This document shows, in pieces, positions 5,367-12,230 of a stretch of DNA of 12,230 nucleotides (positions within the stretch are counted from its first letter, which is position 1; each line of letters starts with the position of its first letter). The translations under genes were made by a program, and so were the position numbers. The DNA is taken from contig CAYRVF010000142.1 of NCBI GenBank assembly GCA_964427535.1, forward strand, positions 1 through 12,230, read 5' to 3'. The notes beneath the pieces are model-generated. The model was given only the letters and a program-made list of their open reading frames with translations. It made no database searches and had not been told where the DNA came from. The DNA comes from CAYRVF01 sp964427535 (GTDB lineage Bacteria; Chloroflexota; Ktedonobacteria; Ktedonobacterales; JADMIN01).

Positions 5367-6667
5367 ACATCGTCGAGCTAATTCGCCGGAAGCGCGATGG
5401 TGGTGAGCTCTCCGTGGATGAGGTGGAGTGGCTCGTACGGGCATACACCGCCGGGGATGTACATGACTACCAGATGGCCGCCTTTCTGATGGCAGTCGTC
5501 TGGCGTGACATGACCCGCGGCGAGACGGACGCCCTGACCGACGCGATGACCCGCTCCGGCGAGCAGCTTCGGGTGCGCGACGCGATCTCGCCCGTCGCCG
5601 ACAAGCACAGCACCGGCGGCGTGGGTGACAAGGCGACCCTCATCGTCGCGCCGCTCGTCGCCGCATGCGGGCTGCCCGTCGCCAAGATGACCGGGCGCGG
5701 CCTTGGGCATACCGGCGGCACAGTTGACAAGCTAGAGTCCATCAGCGGATTTCGCGCGACGCTTGGGCGCGCGGAGTTTCTAGAGCTGCTGCGAGAGCAC
5801 GGTCTCGCGCTCTCGGCGCAGTCGAGCGAGCTGGCGCCCGCCGACGGCAAGATGTACGCGCTGCGCGATGTGACGGCCACCGTCGACAGCATCCCCCTCA
5901 TCGCGGCGAGCATCATGTCGAAGAAGCTGGCCGTCGGACCTTCGCATCTGCTGCTCGACGTAAAGGTCGGCGCGGGAGCATTCATGAAGACGGAGCCGGA
6001 CGCCCGGCGCCTCGCCGCGACGATGGTGCATATCGGCGAAGATGCGGGCGTACGCACCGTGGCGGCGCTCACCTCGATGGAGCAGCCGCTTGGCAACGCC
6101 GTGGGCAACGCGCTGGAAGTCGCCGAGGCAATCGACGTGCTGCGTGGGGGTGGTCCGGCTGACGTGCGCGAGCTGTGTCTGCACGAGGCGGCCGCGCTGC
6201 TGGCGCTCTCTGGCCTTGCGGCATCTGAGGCCGAAGGACTCACCCGTGCCGAGCGCGCGCTCGCCGGTGGGTCCGCGTTCGCGAAGCTGGTCGAAGTCAT
6301 CGCGGCGCAGGGGGGCGAGGTTGCGCAGATCGAGGATACCGCACTGCTGCCCCGGGCTCCGGTGCGAGAGCCGTTGCTCACGCGGGCAAGCGGCTATATC
6401 GCGGGCATCCACGCCGAGAACATCGGGCTGGCGTCGGTGCGACTGGGCGCCGGCCGCATGCGTAAAGGCGACGCTATCGATCCGGCGGTCGGCATCGTCC
6501 TGCGGGCGAAGATCGGCGACTGGGTAGAACACGGCCAGCCGCTGCTCGACATTCACGCCCGCACGCAGGAGGACGCCGATGTCGTGCGCGACGCCCTCCT
6601 CGGCGCCTACACGCTCACCGAGTATGCGCCGGAGCAGATCCCCCTGCTGCTTGGCGAGGTGCGGTAG
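5363..6667 (+). CDS. pdp: Pyrimidine-nucleoside phosphorylase
   Basis: A 434-residue cytoplasmic enzyme that cleaves uridine, thymidine and deoxyuridine with phosphate to the base and (deoxy)ribose 1-phosphate, in pyrimidine salvage. The three domains are in order: helical N-terminal domain (1-66), phosphate-binding glycosyltransferase-3 domain (about 75-330) and C-terminal PYNP domain (about 345-420). The phosphate loop is KHSTGGVGDK (81-90). The family signature is TGRGLGHTGGTVDKLE (110-125), where the first residue is usually Ser. Base-binding R168, S183 and K187 are all present. Length matches Gram-positive PyNP (about 433) rather than E. coli DeoA (about 440), though thymidine phosphorylase cannot be excluded. 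The ATG at 5363 overlaps the upstream stop; a GTG at 5333 in frame would add only a non-conserved tail. Confidence 0.96.
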   Translation: MNIVELIRRKRDGGELSVDEVEWLVRAYTAGDVHDYQMAAFLMAVVWRDMTRGETDALTDAMTRSGEQLRVRDAISPVADKHSTGGVGDKATLIVAPLVAACGLPVAKMTGRGLGHTGGTVDKLESISGFRATLGRAEFLELLREHGLALSAQSSELAPADGKMYALRDVTATVDSIPLIAASIMSKKLAVGPSHLLLDVKVGAGAFMKTEPDARRLAATMVHIGEDAGVRTVAALTSMEQPLGNAVGNALEVAEAIDVLRGGGPADVRELCLHEAAALLALSGLAASEAEGLTRAERALAGGSAFAKLVEVIAAQGGEVAQIEDTALLPRAPVREPLLTRASGYIAGIHAENIGLASVRLGAGRMRKGDAIDPAVGIVLRAKIGDWVEHGQPLLDIHARTQEDADVVRDALLGAYTLTEYAPEQIPLLLGEVR

Positions 6668-6716
6668 GGCAGAATGTAGCCCCCTTCCCTGGATGGGGGA
6701 GGGGGCTAACTACCGC
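6661..6716. terminator. Long two-part stem-loop between phosphorylase and rhomboid genes
   Basis: The inner arms AGCCCCCTTCCC (6678-6689) and GGGGAGGGGGCT (6696-6707) pair over 12 bp, with one U-G wobble, around TGGATG. An outer 7-bp stem, GCGGTAG (6661-6667) with CTACCGC (6710-6716), encloses it and includes the phosphorylase stop codon. The two genes converge here, so it probably ends both transcripts. There is no clean T-run on either strand. Confidence 0.65.
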
Positions 6717-6744
6717 TTCTCGCTCACAGGAAGCGAATCGGGGA

Positions 6745-7986
6745 CTAGACCCTGCGCACTCCACGAGGCCGCATCGACTGCATGGCGATCACGCCGAGGA
6801 TGAACCCCACGATGAGTCCGCCGAGGTGGTCGTAGAGCGCGATCTGCGGGTCCGAGACCGAAATCACCAGGTTGATGACGAGCCAGAACAGCCACTGGCC
6901 GATGACCGCGCCGCCCGCCGGGCCGAGCGAGCGCCGCTGCAGGATGGCGAACGCGCCGAATGCGCCGAAGATGCCGAAGATTGCCCCCGACGCGCCGAGA
7001 GCGGGCACACTCGGCACGATGATGGCATTCGCCAATCCCGCAAGAATCCCCGAGATAAAGTAGATCGCGGCGAACCGACCATGCCCGTAGATTCGCTCGG
7101 TGATGACGCCGACGAAGTACAGCGAGAGCATATTCAGGCCAACGTGAACGATGCTCGCGTGCAGAAACATCGCGGTCAGCAGCCGGTAGGCCTGCAGCGG
7201 GTCGGAGAAGATCAGGTTGCCTTGTTCGATGCCGAGCTGCCAAAGAATATTGTTTCCAGGACTGAACAGGTTGCCGCCCGCCAGCCCCGTCGCCAGGTAG
7301 ATCATGACGTTGACGATGATTAGCGTGTAGGTCACGATCGGCACGCCGCGCGTCAGGAAGCGCGCGCGCACCCACTGGCGCTCCACGTTCGAGCGCTGGT
7401 CCCACGGCCGTGGCGCGGGCGGGGCGCTCGGGCCGCCGCCCTCCCACTTGTTCGGTGCCGCCGCCGTCTCGGAGGTGCGTGCCCGTGTCACCGGCGGGGC
7501 CACCGCGACCTGGGGATGTGGCTGCGCTGCCGCGACCGGCGGGAAGAGATGCTCGAAGTTGCGTGTGCCCCAGACTCGCGCGGCGCGTGCTTCGGCGAGC
7601 GAGGCGTCGTAGTTCTGGCCGAGCTGTCTCAGGCAGTAGCCTCGCAGTGCGTGTGCGTAGCCATTCGTCGGGTCGATGTCGATTGATCGTTGCAGGTCAT
7701 TCAGCGCGATGTCGTAGCGCCGGTCTACCACCGCGAGGATCGCGCCTGCCAGGTACGCCGCGGCGCTGTTGGGGGCAAGTTGCTGCACCTGCCGCGCGGC
7801 GACGTAGACGATGCTGTATTCTCCGAGCGCCAGGTTCGCCTCGGCGAGACCTAGATGCCCGCCAACCTCAGCCGGATTTATCTGGACGGCTCTGGCATAC
7901 TGCGCCGCGGCCTGGGCGACCTCGCCGTCTTTGAGCAGCGCATCTCCCTGGGCGACGAGCGCCTGTGCCTCTGCCTGTTGCTCCAT
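6745..7986 (-). CDS. TPR-repeat rhomboid-family intramembrane serine protease
   Basis: A 413-residue fusion. Residues 4-138 form about four TPR helix pairs (with the typical A..Y.rAl.idP..a pattern, e.g. AQYARAVQINPAE and DLQRSIDIDPTNGYAHALRG). A Pro/Ala-rich linker (about 150-200) follows, then a rhomboid core. That core has TM1 at 214-234, the H-x4-H-x3-N motif (H276, H281, N285), the catalytic serine S333 in GASGAIFGIFG, and the catalytic histidine H387 in DHLGGLIVGFILG. The protease would cut membrane proteins within or next to their membrane helices; the TPR part, predicted cytoplasmic, may recruit substrates. Start: the ATG at 7986 is the natural first residue of the TPR block but has only a weak ribosome binding site. 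The open frame continues upstream to 8229 without any recognisable domain. Its 3' end converges on the phosphorylase gene. Confidence 0.9.
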   Translation of the reverse strand: MEQQAEAQALVAQGDALLKDGEVAQAAAQYARAVQINPAEVGGHLGLAEANLALGEYSIVYVAARQVQQLAPNSAAAYLAGAILAVVDRRYDIALNDLQRSIDIDPTNGYAHALRGYCLRQLGQNYDASLAEARAARVWGTRNFEHLFPPVAAAQPHPQVAVAPPVTRARTSETAAAPNKWEGGGPSAPPAPRPWDQRSNVERQWVRARFLTRGVPIVTYTLIIVNVMIYLATGLAGGNLFSPGNNILWQLGIEQGNLIFSDPLQAYRLLTAMFLHASIVHVGLNMLSLYFVGVITERIYGHGRFAAIYFISGILAGLANAIIVPSVPALGASGAIFGIFGAFGAFAILQRRSLGPAGGAVIGQWLFWLVINLVISVSDPQIALYDHLGGLIVGFILGVIAMQSMRPRGVRRV

Positions 7987-8149
7987 AGTGTCACTTTCCC
8001 ATTCTCTGGTCGCTTCTGCGTCTGGCTGTCGCCTGGCGCACCGCCGCGACATTGGCACACTCCATGCGCCACCCGGTATACGTTTGCCAGGCAGGCCTGT
8101 TGCAGACCTCTCGTCTCGGGTGCAGCGATGCCATGTCAGTCTGTCAGGC

Positions 8150-8155
8150 ATTATA
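8150..8155 (-). promoter_or_regulatory. Consensus -10 box facing the rhomboid gene
   Basis: The minus strand reads TATAAT exactly, about 165 bases upstream of the rhomboid start. The -35 position at 17-base spacing reads ACTCCG, which is a poor match. A perfect minus-strand TTGACA exists at 8190-8195 but is 34 bases away, too far to pair with it. An activator-dependent promoter is possible. Confidence 0.3.
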
Positions 8156-8168
8156 CGGCGTCTTGTCA

Positions 8169-8197
8169 TTGACGGAGTTGGTGGGAATGTGTCAAAT
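8169..8197 (+). promoter_or_regulatory. Candidate sigma-70 promoter for the methyltransferase gene
   Basis: TTGACG (8169-8174, 5/6) and TCAAAT (8192-8197, 4/6) are 17 bases apart on the plus strand, about 180 bases before the methyltransferase start. The -10 box overlaps the left arm of the GTCAAAT/ATTTGAC inverted repeat, a suitable place for repression. Confidence 0.4.
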
Positions 8198-8234
8198 ACG
8201 CCCCCTTCTCGCGAAAATCCATGAAACATTTGAC
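8191..8234. repeat. Widely spaced inverted repeat GTCAAAT / ATTTGAC
   Basis: The arms at 8191-8197 and 8228-8234 are perfect 7-bp inverted copies separated by 30 bases. A third TTGACG copy is at 8169-8174, direct to the right arm. The 37-bp centre-to-centre distance suggests two operator half-sites rather than an RNA hairpin. Confidence 0.35.
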
Positions 8235-8363
8235 GGCGTATCCGCCTCTAACCCCGTACGCGGTGCTCCGAGCGCAACCGCACTCCGTGCCTGATCTTCG
8301 TACGCGCTCGTCTGTATGAGCCGTTCTTCGTGCATCAGCGCACGGACGCGCACTCAGTATACT

Positions 8364-8369
8364 GGAGGT
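8364..8369 (+). promoter_or_regulatory. Ribosome binding site that fixes a GTG start
   Basis: GGAGGT, 6 bases before the GTG at 8376, decides between this start and the upstream ATG at 8316. Confidence 0.75.
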
Positions 8370-8375
8370 ACACCG

Positions 8376-9227
8376 GTGGCAGAGACCCCGACAATCGCTG
8401 GCGCGTACACCTTTGATCCGTTCGCGCGGCATCAGTTCTACAACATCGTGAACACGTCACTCGTGCGACATGCCATCGATCGCCTGGATGCCGACCGGCC
8501 AGCGGGCGCGGAGGTGCGCATCGTCGATCTCGCGGCTGGCACCGGCGCGATCAGCGAGCTGATTCTTGATGCGCTCGATGCGCGCGGGCGGCGGGGCACC
8601 GTGATCGCCGTCGAACCCTCCTATGAGGCGATCGACGTCGCGCGTGAGCGTCTGCGCGGCCGCTCGGTGGAGTTCGTTCAGGGCGACTCCAGCGATCTGG
8701 CGCGCGTCGCTCCGAACGTCGACGCCGTCTTCTTCTGCAACGCCATCCACCTCATCGACAATAAGGATGCCGCCATCGAGGATGTCGCGCGCGCGCTTGG
8801 CCCGCGCGGGTTCTTCGCCTGCAACAGCTCGTTCTACGACGGCGCCTATGCCGCTGGCACCGAGCGCTTCTATCACCTCTGGACACGCCGCGCGCTCGGC
8901 TGGCTGCGCAAGAATCATCCCGATGTGCGGCCTTCACGCAGCGAGAAGACGATGGCCATGCGCTGGCTCTCCCCCTCCGAATACACCGCGTTGCTCGCTC
9001 GCCACGGCCTGAACGTGCTGATCGACGACGAAGAGGTGGCGCTGATGCCGCTGCAGGCGTGGCAGGATATCGGGCGGTACTGGCTCTTCATCGACGGCGC
9101 ACTGCCCGGTGTGCCGATTCCCCTCGGCGCCGACGCGCTGGAATACGGCGCTGCCCAGGCATTCGAGGAGCTGCAGCTTACCGACGTGCCGCGCGTGTGG
9201 CTCCAGATCGTCGCACAGAAGGCCTAG
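8376..9227 (+). CDS. Class I SAM-dependent methyltransferase
   Basis: A 283-residue soluble methyltransferase with a Rossmann-like fold. Motif I is IVDLAAGTGAIS (49-60). The acidic ribose-binding residue is E80 in VIAVEPS, and VEFVQGDSSDL puts D104 at the adenine site. VDAVFFCNAIHLIDN, followed by an ALGPRGFFACN strand, is the motif IV-VI region. After about residue 150 the protein is mainly helical (a FYHLWTRRALGWL segment, then LSPSEYTALLARHGL) and probably forms the substrate cap. The substrate cannot be named; small-molecule or quinone-type methylation is as likely as any. The GTG at 8376 is chosen because GGAGGT lies exactly 6 bases upstream. An earlier in-frame ATG at 8316 would add 20 residues of non-conserved sequence and has no such site. 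It is a single-gene unit ending in a strong terminator. Confidence 0.9.
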   Translation: MAETPTIAGAYTFDPFARHQFYNIVNTSLVRHAIDRLDADRPAGAEVRIVDLAAGTGAISELILDALDARGRRGTVIAVEPSYEAIDVARERLRGRSVEFVQGDSSDLARVAPNVDAVFFCNAIHLIDNKDAAIEDVARALGPRGFFACNSSFYDGAYAAGTERFYHLWTRRALGWLRKNHPDVRPSRSEKTMAMRWLSPSEYTALLARHGLNVLIDDEEVALMPLQAWQDIGRYWLFIDGALPGVPIPLGADALEYGAAQAFEELQLTDVPRVWLQIVAQKA

Positions 9228-9272
9228 TCGCTGGTCGCTCCCGAGCTGGTGAGCCTCCGCGATGCGCTGAAG

Positions 9273-9310
9273 GTGCCGGAACGTCCCATACAGGGATGTC
9301 CGGCACTTTT
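9273..9310 (+). terminator. Rho-independent terminator of the methyltransferase gene
   Basis: GTGCCGGAACGTCCC (9273-9287) pairs with GGGATGTCCGGCAC (9293-9306) over 14 bp, with one bulged A and one G-U wobble, around ATACA, followed directly by TTTT (9307-9310). The T-run is on the plus-strand side. The convergent SGNH-like gene ends 9 bases beyond, and the same hairpin may help end that transcript too. Confidence 0.82.
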
Positions 9311-9318
9311 GTCGTGTA

Positions 9319-10560
9319 TTAGGGTCCTGTCCGCACGGGTGACGCCGCGAGCGCGGGACCGACCACCTGCGCGGCCAGCAGACCGGAGAACTTCGCCGCT
9401 CCCGAGGCGGTCAGGTGCTGGGGGTCGGCAAAGTCGGCGGCGGTGTAGCCGGACGCGTGGCTGTCGTCGTAAAGCGGCACGTCGTGGGCCGCTGCGAACT
9501 GCCGCCAATAGGCTACCACCTGCGGCCACGCGTTCGGCCCCGAAAAGAACTGATAGTAGCTGGGGTGCAGCGGAGTCAGCACAAACTCGAGCTTCACGCC
9601 ATGCGCCTGCGCGAGTGACACGAGCCGCGCGAGATAACCGGGCTGCTGCCCACCGATGGTAAAGTTGTTGAGCTGCTGGCCGAAATACCCCCAGCGCCCG
9701 GTGGCGGCGGCTTTCAGCTCGCTCGCAGACATCTGAGAAAGGCCCGCGGTGCGTATGGCGACCCATCCACGACTGTCGCTTCCGCTATAGATGCTCTGCG
9801 TGCCCGGCGCGAGCGGGTCGATGTTCTTGCCACAGGGGCCAACGGTGTTCTTGCCGCAGAGCGCATGCAGCAGACCCGCCCGGTCGCCATACAAGGGAAT
9901 TGTCTTCGAGGCGACGAAGGTGCCCAGATTGTGTGAACCGTCTTGCCCCGTGAAGTGACTCCGCAGCGTCGAGAGATCGCCGAGGTTGGCGAGGGTGAAG
10001 TCCTGCATCACGTGCTCACCCGACGTATCAGCGCGAGGCTGCGCGTTGACGTTGAGGTTCCATTCCCACAGTGTCTCGACGACGACCTTAGGCGTGTTGC
10101 CGTCCTCCAGGTAGCGTTTGAGCATGTAGTAGTCTTGCTCGAACGTGGAGCCGAGCATGCCGACGTTGCAGCCAAGCGTGCGCGCCCCGGTCTGTGTCTG
10201 AAGCTGGTTGTCGATGCGCTGCGCGTCGATGCCGTACATGGTATGCGAGGAGCCCAGGTAGAGTACGTCGAGCGCATGACCGAGCGCCTCACATTGTTGC
10301 AGACGGCGCAGGCCGAGATAGCCGTCGCTCTGCACGTCCCAGTAGCGCCGGTTCACCTGCACCGCGAGGTTGGCGACCAGCACCAGGCCCAGGGCGACCA
10401 GCACGCCGACGATGCGTACGCGCGACCGCCGCCGAAAGGTCCTGCGTGTTGCGCGACGAGGAGTGGGAGGAGCGCTGGGCTCGGGCGTGCGGGGCGGCGC
10501 GGCCGCGCGTGCCGGCGAGTAGTCGTCGGCGATCGTCTTCGGCGTCTGTTGGTCTAGCAT
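9319..10560 (-). CDS. SGNH/AlgX-like membrane-anchored protein, partner of the MBOAT acyltransferase
   Basis: A 413-residue protein. Residues 1-48 are Pro/Ala- and then Arg-rich (cytoplasmic by the positive-inside rule). One TM helix follows at about 49-68, and the remainder is predicted to lie outside the cytoplasmic membrane. The outer domain has SGNH-hydrolase features: VLYLGSSHTMYGID with the candidate nucleophile S104 or S105 at the end of the first strand, and a C-terminal FADPQHLTASGAAKF block with the catalytic D379-x2-H382 pair. Proteins of this kind (AlgX/AlgJ, PatB, DltD-like) work with an MBOAT that exports acyl groups and place them on a polysaccharide or cell-wall polymer. The gene lies 66 bases after the MBOAT stop on the same strand. 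The ATG at 10560 is preceded by GAGGGGG at 6 bases. The target glycan and acyl group are unknown. Confidence 0.82.
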   Translation of the reverse strand: MLDQQTPKTIADDYSPARAAAPPRTPEPSAPPTPRRATRRTFRRRSRVRIVGVLVALGLVLVANLAVQVNRRYWDVQSDGYLGLRRLQQCEALGHALDVLYLGSSHTMYGIDAQRIDNQLQTQTGARTLGCNVGMLGSTFEQDYYMLKRYLEDGNTPKVVVETLWEWNLNVNAQPRADTSGEHVMQDFTLANLGDLSTLRSHFTGQDGSHNLGTFVASKTIPLYGDRAGLLHALCGKNTVGPCGKNIDPLAPGTQSIYSGSDSRGWVAIRTAGLSQMSASELKAAATGRWGYFGQQLNNFTIGGQQPGYLARLVSLAQAHGVKLEFVLTPLHPSYYQFFSGPNAWPQVVAYWRQFAAAHDVPLYDDSHASGYTAADFADPQHLTASGAAKFSGLLAAQVVGPALAASPVRTGP

Positions 10561-10606
10561 CGCCCGCCCCCTCGCTCAACCATGACACGTCCTTTCGAGA
10601 GTCAGA

Positions 10607-10623
10607 CTCCGGCGGGACCGGAG
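10607..10623. other. Small hairpin in the MBOAT/SGNH intergenic gap
   Basis: CTCCGG and CCGGAG form a 6-bp stem around a 5-base loop, 4 bases after the MBOAT stop in the minus-strand transcript. There is no T-run, so it is more likely a stability or processing element than a terminator. Confidence 0.3.
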
Positions 10624-10626
10624 GGA

Positions 10627-12117
10627 TCAGAATTGGAAGTAGATGAATCGCTGCCCCGCATGCGTCGGCCAGAGCACGAGAATGATGACCGCCAGGCTGA
10701 ACAGCGCGGGACGGCCCGCCACCGCATAGGCGCCACGCATCCAGGCGGCATCCCACGCCTGAGCCGCCAGGCCGGGAACTCGCTTGGCGTAGGAACCGAA
10801 CACGGTCCAGATCCACCCGCCGATCACGACGGCGCCCGCGCCCAGCACGAGCAATACGGGCGTCTCGGTCAGCCGCAGCGGCAGACCGGCGAACGGCGCC
10901 CGGCCGAACGCGAGCATGCTGCCGAACATGCCGAAGGCGTCGGGCAGCGAGTTGGCACGGAAGAAGACCCAGCCAACGCAGACGAGGATGAGCGTCAGCG
11001 GGCGCGACCAGAATGCGAGCAACGGGTGGCTCATCGCCGCCTTGTACCCCTCGCGGCGCCCCATCGTGCGCGACCACAGCCGGTGACCACAGAGCAGCAC
11101 CCCTTCGTAGATGCCCCAGACCATGAAGTGCCACGACGCGCCGTGCCACAGACCACCGAGCGCCATCGTGATCATCAGGTTGCGGTACACGAGCGGTTCG
11201 GACCGTCGTGACCCGCCGAGTGGGATGTAGAGGTAGTCACGCAGCCACGACGAGAGCGACATATGCCAGCGGTGCCAGAACTCCGCCGGATTGGTTGACT
11301 GGTACGGACTCTCGAAGTTCTCGGGGACGCTGTAGCCCAGCAGCATCGCGCTGCCACGGCCCATATCGGTGTAGCCCGAGAAGTCGCAGTAAATCTGCGT
11401 CGCGAACGCCAGCACCGCGAACCACGCCGCGCCCGGACCCAGCGTACCGGGCGTCTTGAACGCCTCCGCCACCACGGGCGCAAGCACATCCGCGACGAGC
11501 ACCTTCTTCATCAGCCCGCGCAGAATCAGCCCAACGCCGCCGTCGAAGTCAACCTCGCGCAGTGGCAGCGGATGCTCAAGTTGCTTCACGAAGTCGGGGA
11601 AGCGCTTGATCGGTCCGGCGATCTGTGTTGGGAAGAACGCCGCGAAGAGCGCGAAGTCCACAGGACTCCGCATCGGCGGCAGTCCCTTGAACACCTCGAC
11701 GTTGTAGTGGATGAACTCGAAGGTGAAGAAGGAGATGCCCAGCGGCAATAGAATGTTGACCGCGAGTGGATCGTGAAAGAGCGGCCCCATCAGCGGCAGC
11801 CGCGCGAGCAACGGCGTCACGCTCTGCACGATCAGTCCCGTGTACTTGAAGTAGGCGAGACTACCGAGATTGCCCGCGATCGCAACCGTGAGCGCGAGAT
11901 TGCGCTGGCGGCCGCGCGTGCGATGCACGGCGAAGCCCATCGCGTAGTTGAACGCCGTCAGCCCCAAAATCAGCACAATGTATTGGGGAATGGCGGAGGC
12001 GTAGAAGTAGTAGCTCGCGAGCAGCAGAAACGGACGCCGCCATCCCAGCGGAAGTATCCAATGAACGGCGAACACGAGCAGAAAGAACAGACCATACTCG
12101 ATCGAATTGAAGAGCAC
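10627..12117 (-). CDS. MBOAT-family O-acyltransferase (AlgI/DltB/PatA-like)
   Basis: A 496-residue polytopic membrane protein with about 10-12 hydrophobic segments, within the family's usual 460-520. The start MLFNSIEYGLFFLLVF is typical of AlgI-like proteins. The diagnostic MBOAT blocks follow: FFPTQIAGPIKRF (161-173), YCDFSGYTDMGRGSAMLLGY (243-262), ESPYQSTNPAEFWHRWHMSL (269-288; conserved H282 and H285), WLRDYLYIPLGG (291-302) and GGLWHGASWHFMVWG (321-335) with the catalytic H325. Such proteins pass acetyl or other acyl groups across the membrane to a partner that modifies an exported glycan. The GTG at 12117 is the only start that keeps the conserved N-terminus; GGGG lies about 10 bases upstream. 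The downstream SGNH-like gene is almost certainly co-transcribed. No glycan-synthesis genes are visible in the window. Confidence 0.94.
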   Translation of the reverse strand: MLFNSIEYGLFFLLVFAVHWILPLGWRRPFLLLASYYFYASAIPQYIVLILGLTAFNYAMGFAVHRTRGRQRNLALTVAIAGNLGSLAYFKYTGLIVQSVTPLLARLPLMGPLFHDPLAVNILLPLGISFFTFEFIHYNVEVFKGLPPMRSPVDFALFAAFFPTQIAGPIKRFPDFVKQLEHPLPLREVDFDGGVGLILRGLMKKVLVADVLAPVVAEAFKTPGTLGPGAAWFAVLAFATQIYCDFSGYTDMGRGSAMLLGYSVPENFESPYQSTNPAEFWHRWHMSLSSWLRDYLYIPLGGSRRSEPLVYRNLMITMALGGLWHGASWHFMVWGIYEGVLLCGHRLWSRTMGRREGYKAAMSHPLLAFWSRPLTLILVCVGWVFFRANSLPDAFGMFGSMLAFGRAPFAGLPLRLTETPVLLVLGAGAVVIGGWIWTVFGSYAKRVPGLAAQAWDAAWMRGAYAVAGRPALFSLAVIILVLWPTHAGQRFIYFQF

Positions 12118-12167
12118 GGCGAACTATCCCCATCCTTGGCCACGTCACGACACATCCCACATATACG

Positions 12168-12203
12168 GGGGGAGTTACGGGCTTCTTGTCCGCATGCTCC
12201 CCC
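12168..12203. other. Inverted repeat upstream of the MBOAT gene
   Basis: GGGGGAG (12168-12174) and CTCCCCC (12197-12203) are perfect 7-bp inverted copies with a 22-base interval, 51-86 bases upstream of the GTG start. This may be an operator or part of the leader. No convincing -35/-10 pair was seen in 12118-12230, and the promoter may lie beyond the window's right end. Confidence 0.3.
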
Positions 12204-12230
12204 GGCAGAGCTTCGCAGGATGCGTTCCAC

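Larger units (their letters stand above)
7987..8375. other. 389-bp divergent control region
   Basis: This lies between the rhomboid gene (minus) and the methyltransferase gene (plus). I see no convincing small gene. It holds a minus-strand TATAAT at 8150-8155, a plus-strand promoter candidate at 8169-8197, a long-spaced inverted repeat at 8191-8234, and the methyltransferase ribosome binding site at 8364-8369. Confidence 0.6.

Noticed and set aside
4162..5448. A 428-codon open frame on the minus strand, antisense to the PH-like gene
   Set aside because: Its translation is low-complexity Arg/Ala/His-rich with no domain, it has no good ribosome binding site, and the plus-strand genes explain the region. 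Long antisense frames are common in GC-rich DNA.
7987..8229. N-terminal extension of the rhomboid frame
   Set aside because: The added ~80 residues show no domain, and the region contains promoter-like elements. The TPR block begins right after the ATG at 7986.
8316..8375. ATG at 8316 as the methyltransferase start
   Set aside because: It has no ribosome binding site and the added residues look non-coding, whereas GGAGGT is ideally placed before the GTG at 8376.

Overview
This is a GC-rich bacterial chromosomal window with eleven protein-coding genes, nearly all complete and most of them housekeeping genes of recognisable families. I see no rRNA, tRNA, CRISPR array, transposase or phage module. 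GTG starts, high GC and the gene mix (a GpsA with an N-terminal-domain insertion, a TPR-rhomboid fusion, a small two-helix PH-like protein, and a yfiH-yggS pair) would fit Chloroflexota, perhaps the Thermomicrobia side. That placement is an impression, not a demonstrated result.

Layout. (1) 99-1702, minus strand: a two-gene unit of a YfiH/PgeF-type laccase-domain protein and the PLP-binding protein YggS, joined by an ATGA overlap. (2) 1910-2980, plus strand: gpsA, divergent from yfiH and converging on (3) 3170-3808, minus strand: a single-domain universal stress protein. A strong 12-bp hairpin lies between gpsA and the stress gene. (4) 3809-4524: a 716-bp gene-free region with a locally AT-rich core, a minus-strand promoter candidate, nested stem-loops and a 13-bp direct repeat. 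(5) 4525-6667, plus strand: a small membrane protein with a PH-like domain, a 73-residue Cys/His protein, and pyrimidine-nucleoside phosphorylase. The last two share an ATGA overlap. (6) 6745-7986, minus strand: a TPR-rhomboid protease fusion that converges on the phosphorylase across a long stem-loop. (7) 7987-8375: a 389-bp divergent control region with several TTGAC elements. (8) 8376-9227, plus strand: a class I SAM-dependent methyltransferase ending in a canonical terminator. (9) 9319-12117, minus strand: an SGNH-like membrane-anchored protein preceded in its transcript by an MBOAT acyltransferase. Together they form an AlgI/AlgX-style envelope O-acylation pair.

How the genes fit together. 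YfiH and YggS are housekeeping proteins often linked in genomes (purine nucleoside/multicopper-oxidase-like activity and PLP homeostasis). GpsA makes sn-glycerol 3-phosphate for phospholipids. The phosphorylase salvages pyrimidine nucleosides. The MBOAT/SGNH pair probably transfers acyl groups to an exported or cell-wall glycan. I did not find a clearly new multi-gene system. The best leads are the structured, repeat-containing leader of the stress protein, the small Cys/His protein coupled to the phosphorylase, and the TPR-rhomboid fusion.
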